The translations under genes and the position numbers were made by a program. The notes below the pieces were generated by a model. The model was not told the DNA's origin, did no database searches, and was given only the letters and a program-made list of their open reading frames with translations. Shown one piece after another: positions 1-6,880 of a DNA stretch of 64,000 nt. Numbering within the stretch: position 1 is the stretch's first letter; each line of letters opens with the position of its first letter. The stretch is taken from the NCBI GenBank assembly GCA_902778535.1, contig CACYYG010000016.1, positions 125,558-189,557 on the forward strand, given 5' to 3'. The DNA comes from an uncultured Prevotellaceae bacterium. GTDB taxonomy: Bacteria > Bacteroidota > Bacteroidia > Bacteroidales > Bacteroidaceae.

Positions 1-57
1 TCCGGCCGACTCGATGACGCAGGGACCGGCTATGAACGTAGGCATGTTGTCCTTCAT
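1..57 (-). CDS. kdsA: KDO-8-phosphate synthase, N-terminal fragment (cut by window edge)
   Basis: Only the first 19 codons, running off the left edge on the minus strand, are visible. They read MKDNMPTFIAGPCVIESAG. The IAGPCVIES segment is the first conserved motif of 3-deoxy-D-manno-octulosonate 8-phosphate synthase, which makes the KDO precursor of the lipopolysaccharide core from phosphoenolpyruvate and arabinose 5-phosphate. DAHP synthases have a related IAGPCS motif and are the main alternative. A second ATG five codons in could also be the start. A well-formed promoter lies directly upstream on the same strand. The family call rests on one motif. Confidence 0.6.
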   Translation of the reverse strand, partial: MKDNMPTFIAGPCVIESAG

Positions 58-97
58 GTAATGGATTCTGATACTGTTTTCCGTATTTTTCAACGTG

Positions 98-128
98 CAA
101 AGGTAGCCATTTAGTTTGAAACGGACAA
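98..128 (-). promoter_or_regulatory. Promoter for the kdsA-like gene
   Basis: On the minus strand a TTTG -33 element (125-128) is followed after 19 nt by TACCTTTG (98-105) and then C. This matches the Bacteroidetes primary-sigma consensus in sequence and spacing. It lies about 40 nt upstream of the kdsA-like start. Confidence 0.75.
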
Positions 129-187
129 AAGATAATCCAATAAAATGCACCTTCAAAAACAAAACTCAATCCTTTTTACAAAAAAGG

Positions 188-268
188 TATATGTTTTTGA
201 AAAAATAGATGACCTTTTTGAAAAAAAGGATATATGTTTTTTTTCAAAAAGATATATGTTTTTTTTTG
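188..268. repeat. Four-unit A/T-rich array, period 21-22 nt (array A)
   Basis: TATATG-like hexamers at 188, about 209 (degenerate, GATGAC), 231 and 253 are separated by alternating runs of T and A, giving four imperfect units with a 21-22 nt period. The last unit runs into the -33 element of the map promoter. The layout matches arrays B-E elsewhere in the window although the unit sequence is unrelated. Confidence 0.7.
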
Positions 269-295
269 TCACTTCCCCGCTTATTCGTACCTTTG
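265..295 (+). promoter_or_regulatory. Promoter of map
   Basis: TTTG (265-268), 19 nt, then TACCTTTG (288-295) followed by C. It has near-consensus sequence and spacing. The -33 element is formed by the end of repeat array A, so changes in that array would alter promoter geometry. Confidence 0.75.
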
Positions 296-352
296 CAGCC
301 TAATTGTCGTGGACGCGCTTCCGTGACGTCCCTAAATAAGAATATTTTTACG

Positions 353-1219
353 ATGGCTGCAAAACCGAAAAAGCGTCGTTGGCACTGCCTTCGAGGACAG
401 GAGCCGACAGAGTTTGACAAACAGATTATGTTCTGGGAGAACAAGGGGAAGCTGGTGCCTACACGCGAGCTGATCAAGACTCCCGAACAGATAGAGGGCA
501 TCCGGCGCGCCGGAGTGGTGAACACGGGCGTGCTCGATGCCGTGGCTGCCGCTATTCACGAGGGCATGAACACGCTGGAGATTGACCAGATATGCCGCAA
601 ATACTGCGAGGAGCACAACGCTACGCCTGCCTGTCTCAACTACGAGGGCTTCCCCATGAGCGTCTGTACCAGCATCAACGAGGTGGTGTGTCACGGCATT
701 CCCAAGGAAGAGGACGTCCTTGAAGAGGGCGACATCATCAACGTCGACTTCACCACCATCCTCGACGGCTACTACGCCGACGCCTCGCGCATGTTCATCA
801 TCGGCAAGACCACGCCCGAGAAGGAGCAGCTGGTGCGCGTGGCCAAGGAGTGCCTGGAGATAGGCATGGAGGCCGCCAAGCCCTGGGGCTTCGTGGGCGA
901 CATCGGCCATGCCATCGAGAAGCACTGCAAGAAATACGGCTACGGCATCGTGCGCGACCTGGCCGGCCACGGCGTTGGCCTGAAGTTCCATGAGGAGCCC
1001 GACGTCAACCACTACGGCCACCGCGGCACGGGCATGCTGCTGGTGCCCGGCATGGTCTTCACCATTGAGCCGATGATCAACATGGGCACCTACAAGGTGT
1101 TCATTGATGCCGACGATCCCTACGAGTGGGAGGTCATTACCGAGGACGAGCAACCCAGCGCACAGTGGGAACACACCCTGCTGATGACCGAACACGGCGT
1201 TGAGGTGCTGACGTATTGA
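353..1219 (+). CDS. map: Methionine aminopeptidase, type I
   Basis: Cytosolic metallopeptidase that removes the initiator methionine from nascent proteins. The 288-residue protein shows the pita-bread-fold metal ligands in order: the two aspartates of NVDFTTILDGYYADASRMF, the histidine of GHGVG, the glutamate of FTIEP, and a final glutamate near the C-terminus (EHTLLMTE). About 40 basic residues precede the catalytic fold; the start at 353 (MAAKPKKRR) is preferred because the longer open frame reads back through the promoter and the A/T repeat array. DUF4491 follows within 10 nt, suggesting co-transcription. The family assignment is firm; the extension is described only. Confidence 0.95.
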   Translation: MAAKPKKRRWHCLRGQEPTEFDKQIMFWENKGKLVPTRELIKTPEQIEGIRRAGVVNTGVLDAVAAAIHEGMNTLEIDQICRKYCEEHNATPACLNYEGFPMSVCTSINEVVCHGIPKEEDVLEEGDIINVDFTTILDGYYADASRMFIIGKTTPEKEQLVRVAKECLEIGMEAAKPWGFVGDIGHAIEKHCKKYGYGIVRDLAGHGVGLKFHEEPDVNHYGHRGTGMLLVPGMVFTIEPMINMGTYKVFIDADDPYEWEVITEDEQPSAQWEHTLLMTEHGVEVLTY

Positions 1220-1225
1220 CAGACT

Positions 1226-1549
1226 ATGTATTTCACAGGTATCATTATTGCCGTGGTGACCTTTCTCACGATAGGCATCTGGCATCCCATCGTCATCAAG
1301 GCAGAATACCACTGGGGCACGCGTCCCTGGGTGGTTTTCCTTCTTGTCGGCATTGGCTGCTGTGTGGCGGCGCTGTTCATCGAGAATGTCTACCTGTCGT
1401 CGTTCCTCGGTGTCTTCGGCGCATCGGCGCTCTGGGGCATCGGCGAGCTGTTCGCACAGAAACGGCGAGTGGAGAAAGGCTGGTTCCCCATGAATCCCAA
1501 GCGGCGGGGTGACTATGACTGTAGCGACGATAAAAAGGCGGAAACTTGA
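1226..1549 (+). CDS. DUF4491 family small membrane protein
   Basis: A 107-residue protein of unknown function. Three hydrophobic segments are visible: about residues 3-27, 37-56 and 58-74. A polar C-terminal tail follows, containing KGWFPMNPKRRG. The motifs HPIVIK, YHWGTRPW and FGASALWGIGELF are characteristic of the DUF4491 family, found mainly in Bacteroidetes and some Firmicutes. It starts 6 nt after the map stop, so it is probably in the map transcript. An overlapping open frame at 1216 lacks these motifs and was set aside. Nothing in the sequence indicates a substrate. Confidence 0.85.
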   Translation: MYFTGIIIAVVTFLTIGIWHPIVIKAEYHWGTRPWVVFLLVGIGCCVAALFIENVYLSSFLGVFGASALWGIGELFAQKRRVEKGWFPMNPKRRGDYDCSDDKKAET

Positions 1550-1567
1550 AACATTTTGGCCGAATCG

Positions 1568-1599
1568 TTGTGTGTTTCACAAAAAAATGTCTAACTTTG
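1568..1599 (+). promoter_or_regulatory. Promoter of tsaD
   Basis: TAACTTTG followed by C at 1592-1599. A partial -33 (TTG at 1568-1570) sits 21 nt upstream. The tsaD start is 20 nt downstream. Confidence 0.55.
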
Positions 1600-1618
1600 C
1601 AGGCAGTTTGTAAAAGAA

Positions 1619-2722
1619 ATGGATCAGGACATCTACATCTTGGGTATAGAGTCGAGTTGCGACGACACGTCGGCGGCAGTGCTGAAAGGCGAGGTGTTGC
1701 TGTCGAATGTGACGGCGTCGCAGGCCGTGCATGAGGCCTACGGTGGCGTGGTGCCCGAGCTGGCCAGCCGTGCCCACCAGCAGAACATCGTGCCGGTGGT
1801 GGGCGAGGCCATTAAGCGTGCAGGCATCACGAAGGAGCAGCTGTCGGCAGTTGCCTTCACCCGCGGTCCCGGCCTTATGGGCTCGCTGCTCGTGGGCGTG
1901 AACTTCGCCAAAGGGTTTGCCCGTTCCTTGGGCATTCCTCTTATTGATGTAAACCACCTGCAGGGGCATGTGATGGCCCACTTCATTAGAACCCCCTCCG
2001 ACTCCCCCGAAGGGGGAGAGAGGATGACGCATAAAGAGAATGACTCAGGCGCAGCCAACTCCTCCCCTTCGGGGAGGTTGGGTGGGGTGCCTCCTTATCC
2101 TTTTCTTTGCCTGCTCGTCAGTGGCGGCAATTCGCAGATTGTTCTCGTGCGCGCGTATAATAATATGGAGGTGCTGGGACAAACCATTGACGATGCTGCC
2201 GGCGAAGCTATCGACAAATGTTCGAAAGTGATGGGGCTGGGCTATCCCGGAGGTCCCATTATTGACAAGCTTGCCAGGCAGGGCAACCCCAAGGCCTACC
2301 AGTTCTCTGAGCCGCACATACCCGGCCTTGACTACAGCTTCTCGGGCCTGAAGACATCGTTCCTCTACAGTCTGCGCAAATGGATAGAGGAAGACCCCGA
2401 TTTCATTGAGCATCACAAGGAAGACTTGGCCGCATCGCTGGAGTGGACCATCGTCGACATTCTGATGAAGAAACTGCGCCTGGCCGTGAAGCAGACTGGC
2501 GTAAAGCATGTGGCCGTGGCCGGAGGCGTCAGCGCCAACAACGGTTTGCGCAATGCCTTCTATGACCATGCCCGCCGCTACGGCTGGAAGATTTACATCC
2601 CGAAATTTTCGTACACCACTGACAATGCAGCCATGATTGGCGTCGTGGGCTATTATAAGTTCCTTGACAAAGAGTTTTGCTCCATTGACGCTCCCGCATT
2701 CAGCAAGGTGACATTTACTTAA
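1619..2722 (+). CDS. tsaD: tRNA N6-threonylcarbamoyladenosine transferase with an in-frame insertion
   Basis: Transfers threonylcarbamoyl from threonylcarbamoyl-AMP to A37 of ANN-decoding tRNAs, working with TsaB and TsaE. The Kae1/TsaD features are all present: N-terminal ILGIESSCDDTSAAV, the metal-binding HLQGHVMAH, LLVSGGNSQ, the DDAAGEAIDK loop, YSFSGLKTS, and VAGGVSANNGLR near the C-terminus. At 367 residues it is longer than usual because about 33 residues (SDSPEGG... to ...SSPSGRLGG) sit between the HxxxH motif and PFLCLLVSGG. These residues are encoded by a GC-rich double palindrome at 1991-2088 that keeps the frame. TsaD is generally essential, so the insertion is probably tolerated in a surface loop. 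Confidence 0.95.
   Translation: MDQDIYILGIESSCDDTSAAVLKGEVLLSNVTASQAVHEAYGGVVPELASRAHQQNIVPVVGEAIKRAGITKEQLSAVAFTRGPGLMGSLLVGVNFAKGFARSLGIPLIDVNHLQGHVMAHFIRTPSDSPEGGERMTHKENDSGAANSSPSGRLGGVPPYPFLCLLVSGGNSQIVLVRAYNNMEVLGQTIDDAAGEAIDKCSKVMGLGYPGGPIIDKLARQGNPKAYQFSEPHIPGLDYSFSGLKTSFLYSLRKWIEEDPDFIEHHKEDLAASLEWTIVDILMKKLRLAVKQTGVKHVAVAGGVSANNGLRNAFYDHARRYGWKIYIPKFSYTTDNAAMIGVVGYYKFLDKEFCSIDAPAFSKVTFT
1991..2088. repeat. GC-rich paired palindrome inserted in frame in tsaD
   Basis: Left arm 1991-2023 contains the self-complementary core CTCCCCCGAAGGGGGAG. Right arm 2054-2088 contains CTCCCCTTCGGGGAG. The two arms are also roughly inverse complements of each other. The roughly 30 nt between the arms is not palindromic. 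The element has no stop in the tsaD frame. Its peptide resembles those encoded by the elements in the permease gene and argS (SPEG...PSG...GG). Confidence 0.8.
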
Positions 2723-2735
2723 TAAGACTTGAAGA

Positions 2736-3251
2736 ATGGATTTTGAAGGAAAGATTATCAGCAGGGAGGTAAACGAACTGCTGTGGGAAAGAGAAAAGAC
2801 TGTGTCGACAGCAGAGAGCTGCACTGGTGGCCGCATTGCCGAGGCCATTATTGCCGTTCCAGGCGCATCGAAATATTTCAAGGGCGGCATCATCTGCTAT
2901 GTCAACGAGGTGAAGGAAAACCTGCTGGGTGTCAGCCATGAAGTGCTGGAAGAGAAGACCGCCGTCTGCGAAGAGGTGGCCGTCGCCATGGTGAAGGGCG
3001 CCTGCAAAGCCCTCAATACCGACTACGCCGTGGCTGCCACAGGCATCGCCGGACCTGGCGGCGGCACCAAGGAAATTCCCGTCGGCACCATTTGGTTGGC
3101 CGTGGGTACTCCCGACAACGTCGTCACCTTCAAGATAGAAGAAGACCAGGGACGCGATATCAATCTGACCGTTGCCACCACCAAGGCAATGACAATGCTT
3201 CGCGACTTCCTGAAGGGCGAAGAAGGGCCGAAAGACGATGCTGAAAGTTAA
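2736..3251 (+). CDS. pncC: CinA C-terminal-domain protein (nicotinamide-nucleotide amidase type)
   Basis: A 171-residue stand-alone CinA C-terminal domain. The family includes NMN deamidases of pyridine-nucleotide recycling. Diagnostic motifs are TVSTAESCTGGRIAEAI, the SKYFKGGIICY region, and YAVAATGIAGPGGGT, with the conserved serine and the lysine of the active site visible. The N-terminal molybdopterin-like CinA domain is absent, which is common. It begins 13 nt after tsaD and is likely co-transcribed. No signal peptide is present, so it should be cytosolic. Activity on NMN is known for characterised relatives but not shown by the sequence itself. Confidence 0.9.
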   Translation: MDFEGKIISREVNELLWEREKTVSTAESCTGGRIAEAIIAVPGASKYFKGGIICYVNEVKENLLGVSHEVLEEKTAVCEEVAVAMVKGACKALNTDYAVAATGIAGPGGGTKEIPVGTIWLAVGTPDNVVTFKIEEDQGRDINLTVATTKAMTMLRDFLKGEEGPKDDAES

Positions 3252-3281
3252 AAAAATGTAATTGCGGGCAAAAACTTCCAT

Positions 3282-3302
3282 CTTTCAACTTTCAACTTTC
3301 AA
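3282..3302. repeat. Heptamer array CTTTCAA x3
   Basis: Three perfect copies of CTTTCAA at 3282-3288, 3289-3295 and 3296-3302. They lie just before the -7 element of the rpmB promoter, in the place where the -33 element would be expected. Confidence 0.85.
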
Positions 3303-3310
3303 CTTTTTTG

Positions 3311-3318
3311 TACCTTTG
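3311..3318 (+). promoter_or_regulatory. -7 element of the rpmB operon promoter
   Basis: TACCTTTG followed by C. No consensus TTTG lies 19-21 nt upstream, because that position is occupied by the heptamer array. Confidence 0.6.
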
Positions 3319-3371
3319 CACCCTGTTTGGAGTAAGTTACTAAAAAGTACACATTTAAAGAGTAGATAGAA

Positions 3372-3635
3372 ATGTCGAAAGTTTGTCAAATCACAGGAAA
3401 AACGGCACAAATCGGTAACAATGTGTCCCACTCAAAGCACCGCACAAAGCGCAGCTTTGACGTAAACCTGTTCAGCAAGAAGTTCTTCTATGTGGAGGAG
3501 GACTGTTGGATTCAATTGAGGATCAGCGCCGCTGGCCTCCGTTTGATCAATAAGGTAGGTCTCGATGCCGCTCTGAAGCAGGCTGTTGCCAAGGGCTTCG
3601 TCGATTGGAAGGATATTAAAGTAATAGGAGACTAA
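3372..3635 (+). CDS. rpmB: 50S ribosomal protein L28
   Basis: An 87-residue large-subunit protein recognised by the N-terminal [25 protein letters not shown] and the downstream RFDVNL-like [11 protein letters not shown] region. Only two widely spaced cysteines remain, so this is a zinc-independent form. It is the first gene of a tight three-gene unit with L33 (6 nt gap) and a DUF4295 protein, an arrangement typical of Bacteroidetes. The usual downstream neighbour ftsY is not here; a permease follows a terminator instead. Confidence 0.97.
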   Translation: MSKVCQITGKTAQIGNNVSHSKHRTKRSFDVNLFSKKFFYVEEDCWIQLRISAAGLRLINKVGLDAALKQAVAKGFVDWKDIKVIGD

Positions 3636-3641
3636 TCAATC

Positions 3642-3833
3642 ATGGCAAGCAAGAAAGCAAAGGGCAACCGCGTACAGGTCGTACTCGAGTGCACGGAGAT
3701 GAAGAATAGCGGCCTCCCTGGTACCAGCCGTTACATTACGACCAAGAATCGTAAGAACACGCCTGAGCGCATGGAGCTGATGAAGTATAACCCCATCCTG
3801 AAGAAGATGACTCTTCACAAGGAGATAAAGTAA
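3642..3833 (+). CDS. rpmG: 50S ribosomal protein L33
   Basis: A 63-residue basic protein with the L33 signature [24 protein letters not shown]. The zinc-binding cysteine pairs of C+ forms are missing; only one cysteine is present. It starts 6 nt after L28 and is followed 18 nt later by the DUF4295 gene. Its position near the E site of the large subunit is family knowledge. Confidence 0.97.
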   Translation: MASKKAKGNRVQVVLECTEMKNSGLPGTSRYITTKNRKNTPERMELMKYNPILKKMTLHKEIK

Positions 3834-3851
3834 GAGAAAGGCTAAAGACTT

Positions 3852-4010
3852 ATGGCAAAGAAAACCGTTGCTACCCTCCACGAAGGCTCGAAGGACGGTC
3901 GCGCTTACTCTAAGGTTATCAAGATGGTGCGCAGCCCGAAGACGGGTGCCTACATCTTCGACGAGCAGATGGTTCCGAATGAAGCCGTGAAGGACTTCTT
4001 CAAGGACTAA
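3852..4010 (+). CDS. DUF4295 family small basic protein
   Basis: A 52-residue protein beginning MAKKTVATLHEGSKDGRAYSK and ending in ...NEAVKDFFKD. It matches the DUF4295 family, found next to rpmG throughout Bacteroidetes and suspected, from context only, to be a ribosome-associated protein. The ATG is 18 nt downstream of the rpmG stop and in the same transcript. A hairpin terminator follows. It is shorter than most ORF-length cutoffs and easily missed. Confidence 0.85.
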   Translation: MAKKTVATLHEGSKDGRAYSKVIKMVRSPKTGAYIFDEQMVPNEAVKDFFKD

Positions 4011-4035
4011 TGACTATTTTCAACCAATTTGGAAT

Positions 4036-4076
4036 AAGAATCGCATAGGGAGTTGTCTCCTTGTGCGATTCTTTTC
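4036..4076 (+). terminator. Terminator of the rpmB-rpmG-DUF4295 operon
   Basis: AAGAATCGCA (4036-4045) pairs with TGCGATTCTT (4064-4073), with an inner AGGGAG/CTCCT helix. The stem is followed by a T-rich stretch. Confidence 0.75.
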
Positions 4077-4102
4077 GTTTTACCCCAACCTTTAGCCCCG
4101 TC

Positions 4103-5359
4103 ATGAATAATCGACACAAACTGACCGAAAAGCGCTACGTGGTGCCATTCGTGCTCATCACCACGCTGTTCTTCCTCTGGGGATTTGCACGTGCCATCCT
4201 CGACGTGCTGAACAAGCATTTCCAGGACGAGCTGCACATCTCAATCACGCAGTCGTCGCTCATTCAGGTGACAACCTATCTGGGCTATTTCCTCATGGCC
4301 ATACCTGCCGGACTGTTCATCACGCGCTATGGTTACCGTCGCGGCGTGGTCTTCGGTCTGACGCTGTTCGGCCTGGGTGCGCTGGCGTTCATTCCCGGCA
4401 ACACATTTGCTGCCTTCCTCGCGGCGCTGTTCGTCATCGGTTGCGGCCTGACGTTCCTCGAAACGGCGGCCAATCCCTATGTGACCGAGCTGGGCGACAA
4501 GGAGACGGCCTCGAGCCGCCTGAACCTCTCGCAGACGTTTAACGGCATGGGCTGTTTCATGGCCACGCTACTGGTGGGCAGTTTCCTCTTCAGCGATGAG
4601 AAAGGCGGTGCCGACGTGTCGGTTCCCTACGCCATCATGGGCGTCCTGGTGTTGCTCATCGCGCTGGTGTTTACAAGGGTGGAACTGCCGGAAATAGAAG
4701 CCCCCCTTTCGTCCCCCGAGGGGGACACCAATGCTGGCAAGCCCGCCTTTAAGTCAAATGAAGCCCCCTCGGGGGCAGTAGGGGGGGCTTCTGGGGCTTG
4801 GTCTTTTGGGTGGGCCTTCTGGTTCGGTCTCCTTGCCCTGCTGAGCTACGAAGTGGCCGAGATCAGCATCAACAGCTACTTCGTGAACTTCGTTACCGAC
4901 ACAGGCCTGATGACGAAGCTCGACGCCTCGCGTGTGGTGTCGCTGGCCCTTGTCATCTTCATGGTGGGCCGATTCCTTGGCAGCTGGATCATGAGCCGTG
5001 TAGAGGCCGAAAGGATGCTGCTCTACTGTGCCGCAGGCACCGTGGCCTGTATGGTGCTGACGATGCTTAACCTGGGCATCGCGTCGCTGGTAGCCTTGAT
5101 TGCCAACTATCTTTTCGAGGCCATCATGTTCCCAACCATCTTCTCGCTCTCCGTCCAGGGATTGGGAGATAGGAAAAAGAGCGCCTCGTCGCTTCTGATG
5201 ATGACACCCATTGGTGGTTGCGGATTCCTGCTGATGGGATGGATGGCCGACCACACCAATCCCTTCCTGCCGTTCCTCATACCCTTGGCAGGCTTCGCCG
5301 TCGTATTGGCCTACGCTTTCGTCAGTTTGCGAGAGCGAGTCAAGGCCAAGTCGGTGTGA
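4103..5359 (+). CDS. fucP: Fucose/glucose-galactose-type MFS permease with an in-frame insertion
   Basis: A 418-residue inner-membrane sugar:H+ symporter of the FucP/GluP branch of the major facilitator superfamily. Supporting motifs are FFLWGFARAILDVLNKHFQ in helix 1, the conserved ETAANPYVTELG, SQTFNGMG, and NSYFVNFVTD after the central loop. Twelve helices are evident. The start at 4103 (MNNRHKL) is chosen because the upstream codons lie inside the preceding terminator. The cytoplasmic loop between helices 6 and 7 carries about 32 extra residues (APLSSPEGDT...EAPSGAVGGAS) from a GC-rich palindromic element at 4696-4792. Substrate (fucose, glucose or galactose) cannot be decided from sequence. 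It overlaps the next gene by one base (TGATG). Confidence 0.85.
   Translation: MNNRHKLTEKRYVVPFVLITTLFFLWGFARAILDVLNKHFQDELHISITQSSLIQVTTYLGYFLMAIPAGLFITRYGYRRGVVFGLTLFGLGALAFIPGNTFAAFLAALFVIGCGLTFLETAANPYVTELGDKETASSRLNLSQTFNGMGCFMATLLVGSFLFSDEKGGADVSVPYAIMGVLVLLIALVFTRVELPEIEAPLSSPEGDTNAGKPAFKSNEAPSGAVGGASGAWSFGWAFWFGLLALLSYEVAEISINSYFVNFVTDTGLMTKLDASRVVSLALVIFMVGRFLGSWIMSRVEAERMLLYCAAGTVACMVLTMLNLGIASLVALIANYLFEAIMFPTIFSLSVQGLGDRKKSASSLLMMTPIGGCGFLLMGWMADHTNPFLPFLIPLAGFAVVLAYAFVSLRERVKAKSV
4696..4792. repeat. GC-rich paired palindrome inserted in frame in the permease gene
   Basis: The left arm starts AGAAGCCCCCC and contains the core GTCCCCCGAGGGGGAC. The right arm contains GCCCCCTCGGGGGC and ends GGGGGGGCTTCT. 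It is the same element as that in argS (60902-60990), in the same orientation and frame relative to the host gene. The interior between the arms differs between the two copies. Confidence 0.9.
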
Positions 5360-5964
5360 TGATGGCATTTGCTAAGAAAAGAACACTCATTCCCCCGCGA
5401 ACTATGGAACAGGAACAGGTGCACCACCTTTGTCAGGCGATAGAAGAGATGATGGGCCGCCAAATGCAGTCGCCCAAGGACTTTGAAATGCTGCGCGACC
5501 GCATTTATAACCGTCTGCACGAACTCATCAGCACGTCTACGCTGAAGCGCGTCTGGGGCTACATCAGCCATCAGGGCGAGTTGCGCACGTCAACACTCGA
5601 CATGCTGGCCTATTTCCTCGGCTATGCCGACTATGCCGCCTTCTGCCAGTCGCTGACAGAAGACGGCGGTCTGCCCAGCAACCCCATCGTCAGCCGCCAC
5701 ATCAGCGTGCGCGACGACCTCGTGGAGAACGACCAGCTGACGCTATTCTGGCAGCCGGGCCGCGTATGCCGCGTGCGCTATCTCGGCAACTTGCAGTTTC
5801 AGGTTCTCAGCTCTGAGAAAACCCGCCTTAGAGAGGGCGACTATTTCCAGTGCAGCCTCATCGTAGAGGGCGAGCCGCTCTACCTCACCAATCTCTTGCA
5901 AAGCGGCCGCCTTGCCACCAACTACGTCTGTGGTCGTCGCGGCGGAGTGCGTTTCGAGCGTTAG
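5359..5964 (+). CDS. Bacteroidales HTH-like conserved protein
   Basis: A 201-residue cytosolic protein with no signal peptide. The segment STSTLKRVWGYIS...RTSTLDMLAYFLGYADYAAFC (about residues 55-96) is a pattern common in Bacteroidales proteins of unknown role and looks like a helix-turn-helix (one helix SxSTLKRxWGY, the second STLDxLAxFLGY). The C-terminal half (residues 110-200) seems to be a small beta domain. The start at 5359 overlaps the permease stop by one base, so the two are translationally coupled; a regulatory link is plausible but unproven. An ATG at 5362 is an equally possible start. Confidence 0.65.
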   Translation: MMAFAKKRTLIPPRTMEQEQVHHLCQAIEEMMGRQMQSPKDFEMLRDRIYNRLHELISTSTLKRVWGYISHQGELRTSTLDMLAYFLGYADYAAFCQSLTEDGGLPSNPIVSRHISVRDDLVENDQLTLFWQPGRVCRVRYLGNLQFQVLSSEKTRLREGDYFQCSLIVEGEPLYLTNLLQSGRLATNYVCGRRGGVRFER

Positions 5965-6221
5965 GTCATCCGCAATCATAACACCGGGCACGCTCTTGCC
6001 CATTAAGCGACCAGAGGTCGAGTTGTTCAAGTTGTTCATGTTGTCTTCAAAGAATACAAATAGTGTTGTTTTAAAGACGACTTGTACAACTAAAACACCT
6101 AAACAAGTAGGGTATTTAGAAGGTTACGCTTCCGAGCGTGACATCCAACGGAAGCTCGTCCAAGAAGGCGAATGACCGTGAATGGCACGCTAACAATAGA
6201 TTTTTTCAAAAAAGGAGCTTA

Positions 6222-6290
6222 GATTTTTTCATGTACGTCCTGTTTTTTTTCATGAACGACATGGTTTTTTTCATGAGCGACATGGTTTTG
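6222..6290. repeat. Direct repeats, period 21 nt, CATGaaCGaCatG (array B)
   Basis: CATG occurs at 6230, 6251 and 6272, each preceded by a run of six to eight T and followed by a variant of ACGWCMTGG. The spacing is exactly 21 nt. The region just upstream (6201-6220) has a degenerate further unit. Confidence 0.7.
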
Positions 6291-6470
6291 AGAAGGAGTG
6301 TATGACATTTTTCAAAAACAAAATTTCGTGTGAGAAAATGTTTTATGTGCAACGATGAATGGTAGAGGGCTACCGCCTCAGTCCTCGTAACATAGCCTCC
6401 AAAACCCAATTATTTCACTCTCCCAGCAATTTGAACCAATTTGAACCAATCGGTTTTGGGAAATTATGCC

Positions 6471-6478
6471 TACATTTG
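6471..6478 (+). promoter_or_regulatory. -7 promoter element upstream of the 6881 gene
   Basis: TACATTTG followed by C matches the TAnnTTTG consensus. No TTTG is present at 19-21 nt. Transcription from here would give a leader of about 400 nt before the 6881 gene. Confidence 0.45.
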
Positions 6479-6880
6479 CAGCGAAAAGAAAAAAATCAGC
6501 TCACAATGGAACAACTTTCAAAAAGATTTCTTATCTCTGCACCGTCATCCCATGATGGGTGATGTACATTGAGGAGAGCTTAAAAGCTTTGACCCGCCTG
6601 AGAACCTGGAAAATTCGAAGTAAATGGGTGATAAGCGTGAGAGCTGCTTCTCCTGCTTTGGCATATATACTGCTCTCCACCTGTGGAGTAGGCATACATT
6701 ATATAGACATGCAGGTGTGAGCTGATTTTCATTCTTACATTTACGGGTAATTCCAGCGCTCGGTGACGAAGGAGACGCTTTCGAAGCATAAGCGGAGAAA
6801 GAACCTTCAGGCTAAGGATGTCGAGAAGGCTCACACTCTTTGTACGCAAATGAAACAGATTATTCACTAACCAAACAAAA

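Larger units (their letters stand above)
5965..6880. other. Intergenic region: repeat array, promoter and an undeciphered leader
   Basis: About 900 nt without a convincing gene. It holds repeat array B (6222-6290) and a promoter-like TACATTTG (6471-6478). Downstream are only short frames: 18 codons at 6506, 33 codons at 6624-6725 beginning MGDKRESCFSCFG, and about 40 codons ending at 6870 with ...KDVEKAHTLCTQMKQIIH. A hairpin CTCCAC-CT-GTGGAG lies near 6675. This could be a structured 5' leader of the 6881 gene or the remains of a decayed gene; neither can be shown. An open frame at 5912-6175 shows no family features. Confidence 0.4.

Noticed and set aside
332..1312. Long minus-strand ORF opposite map
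   Set aside because: Low-complexity His/Val/Gly-rich product typical of the antisense of a GC-rich gene; the plus strand is clearly methionine aminopeptidase.
5912..6175. 87-codon ORF after the HTH gene
   Set aside because: It begins inside the HTH gene in another frame and shows no family features.
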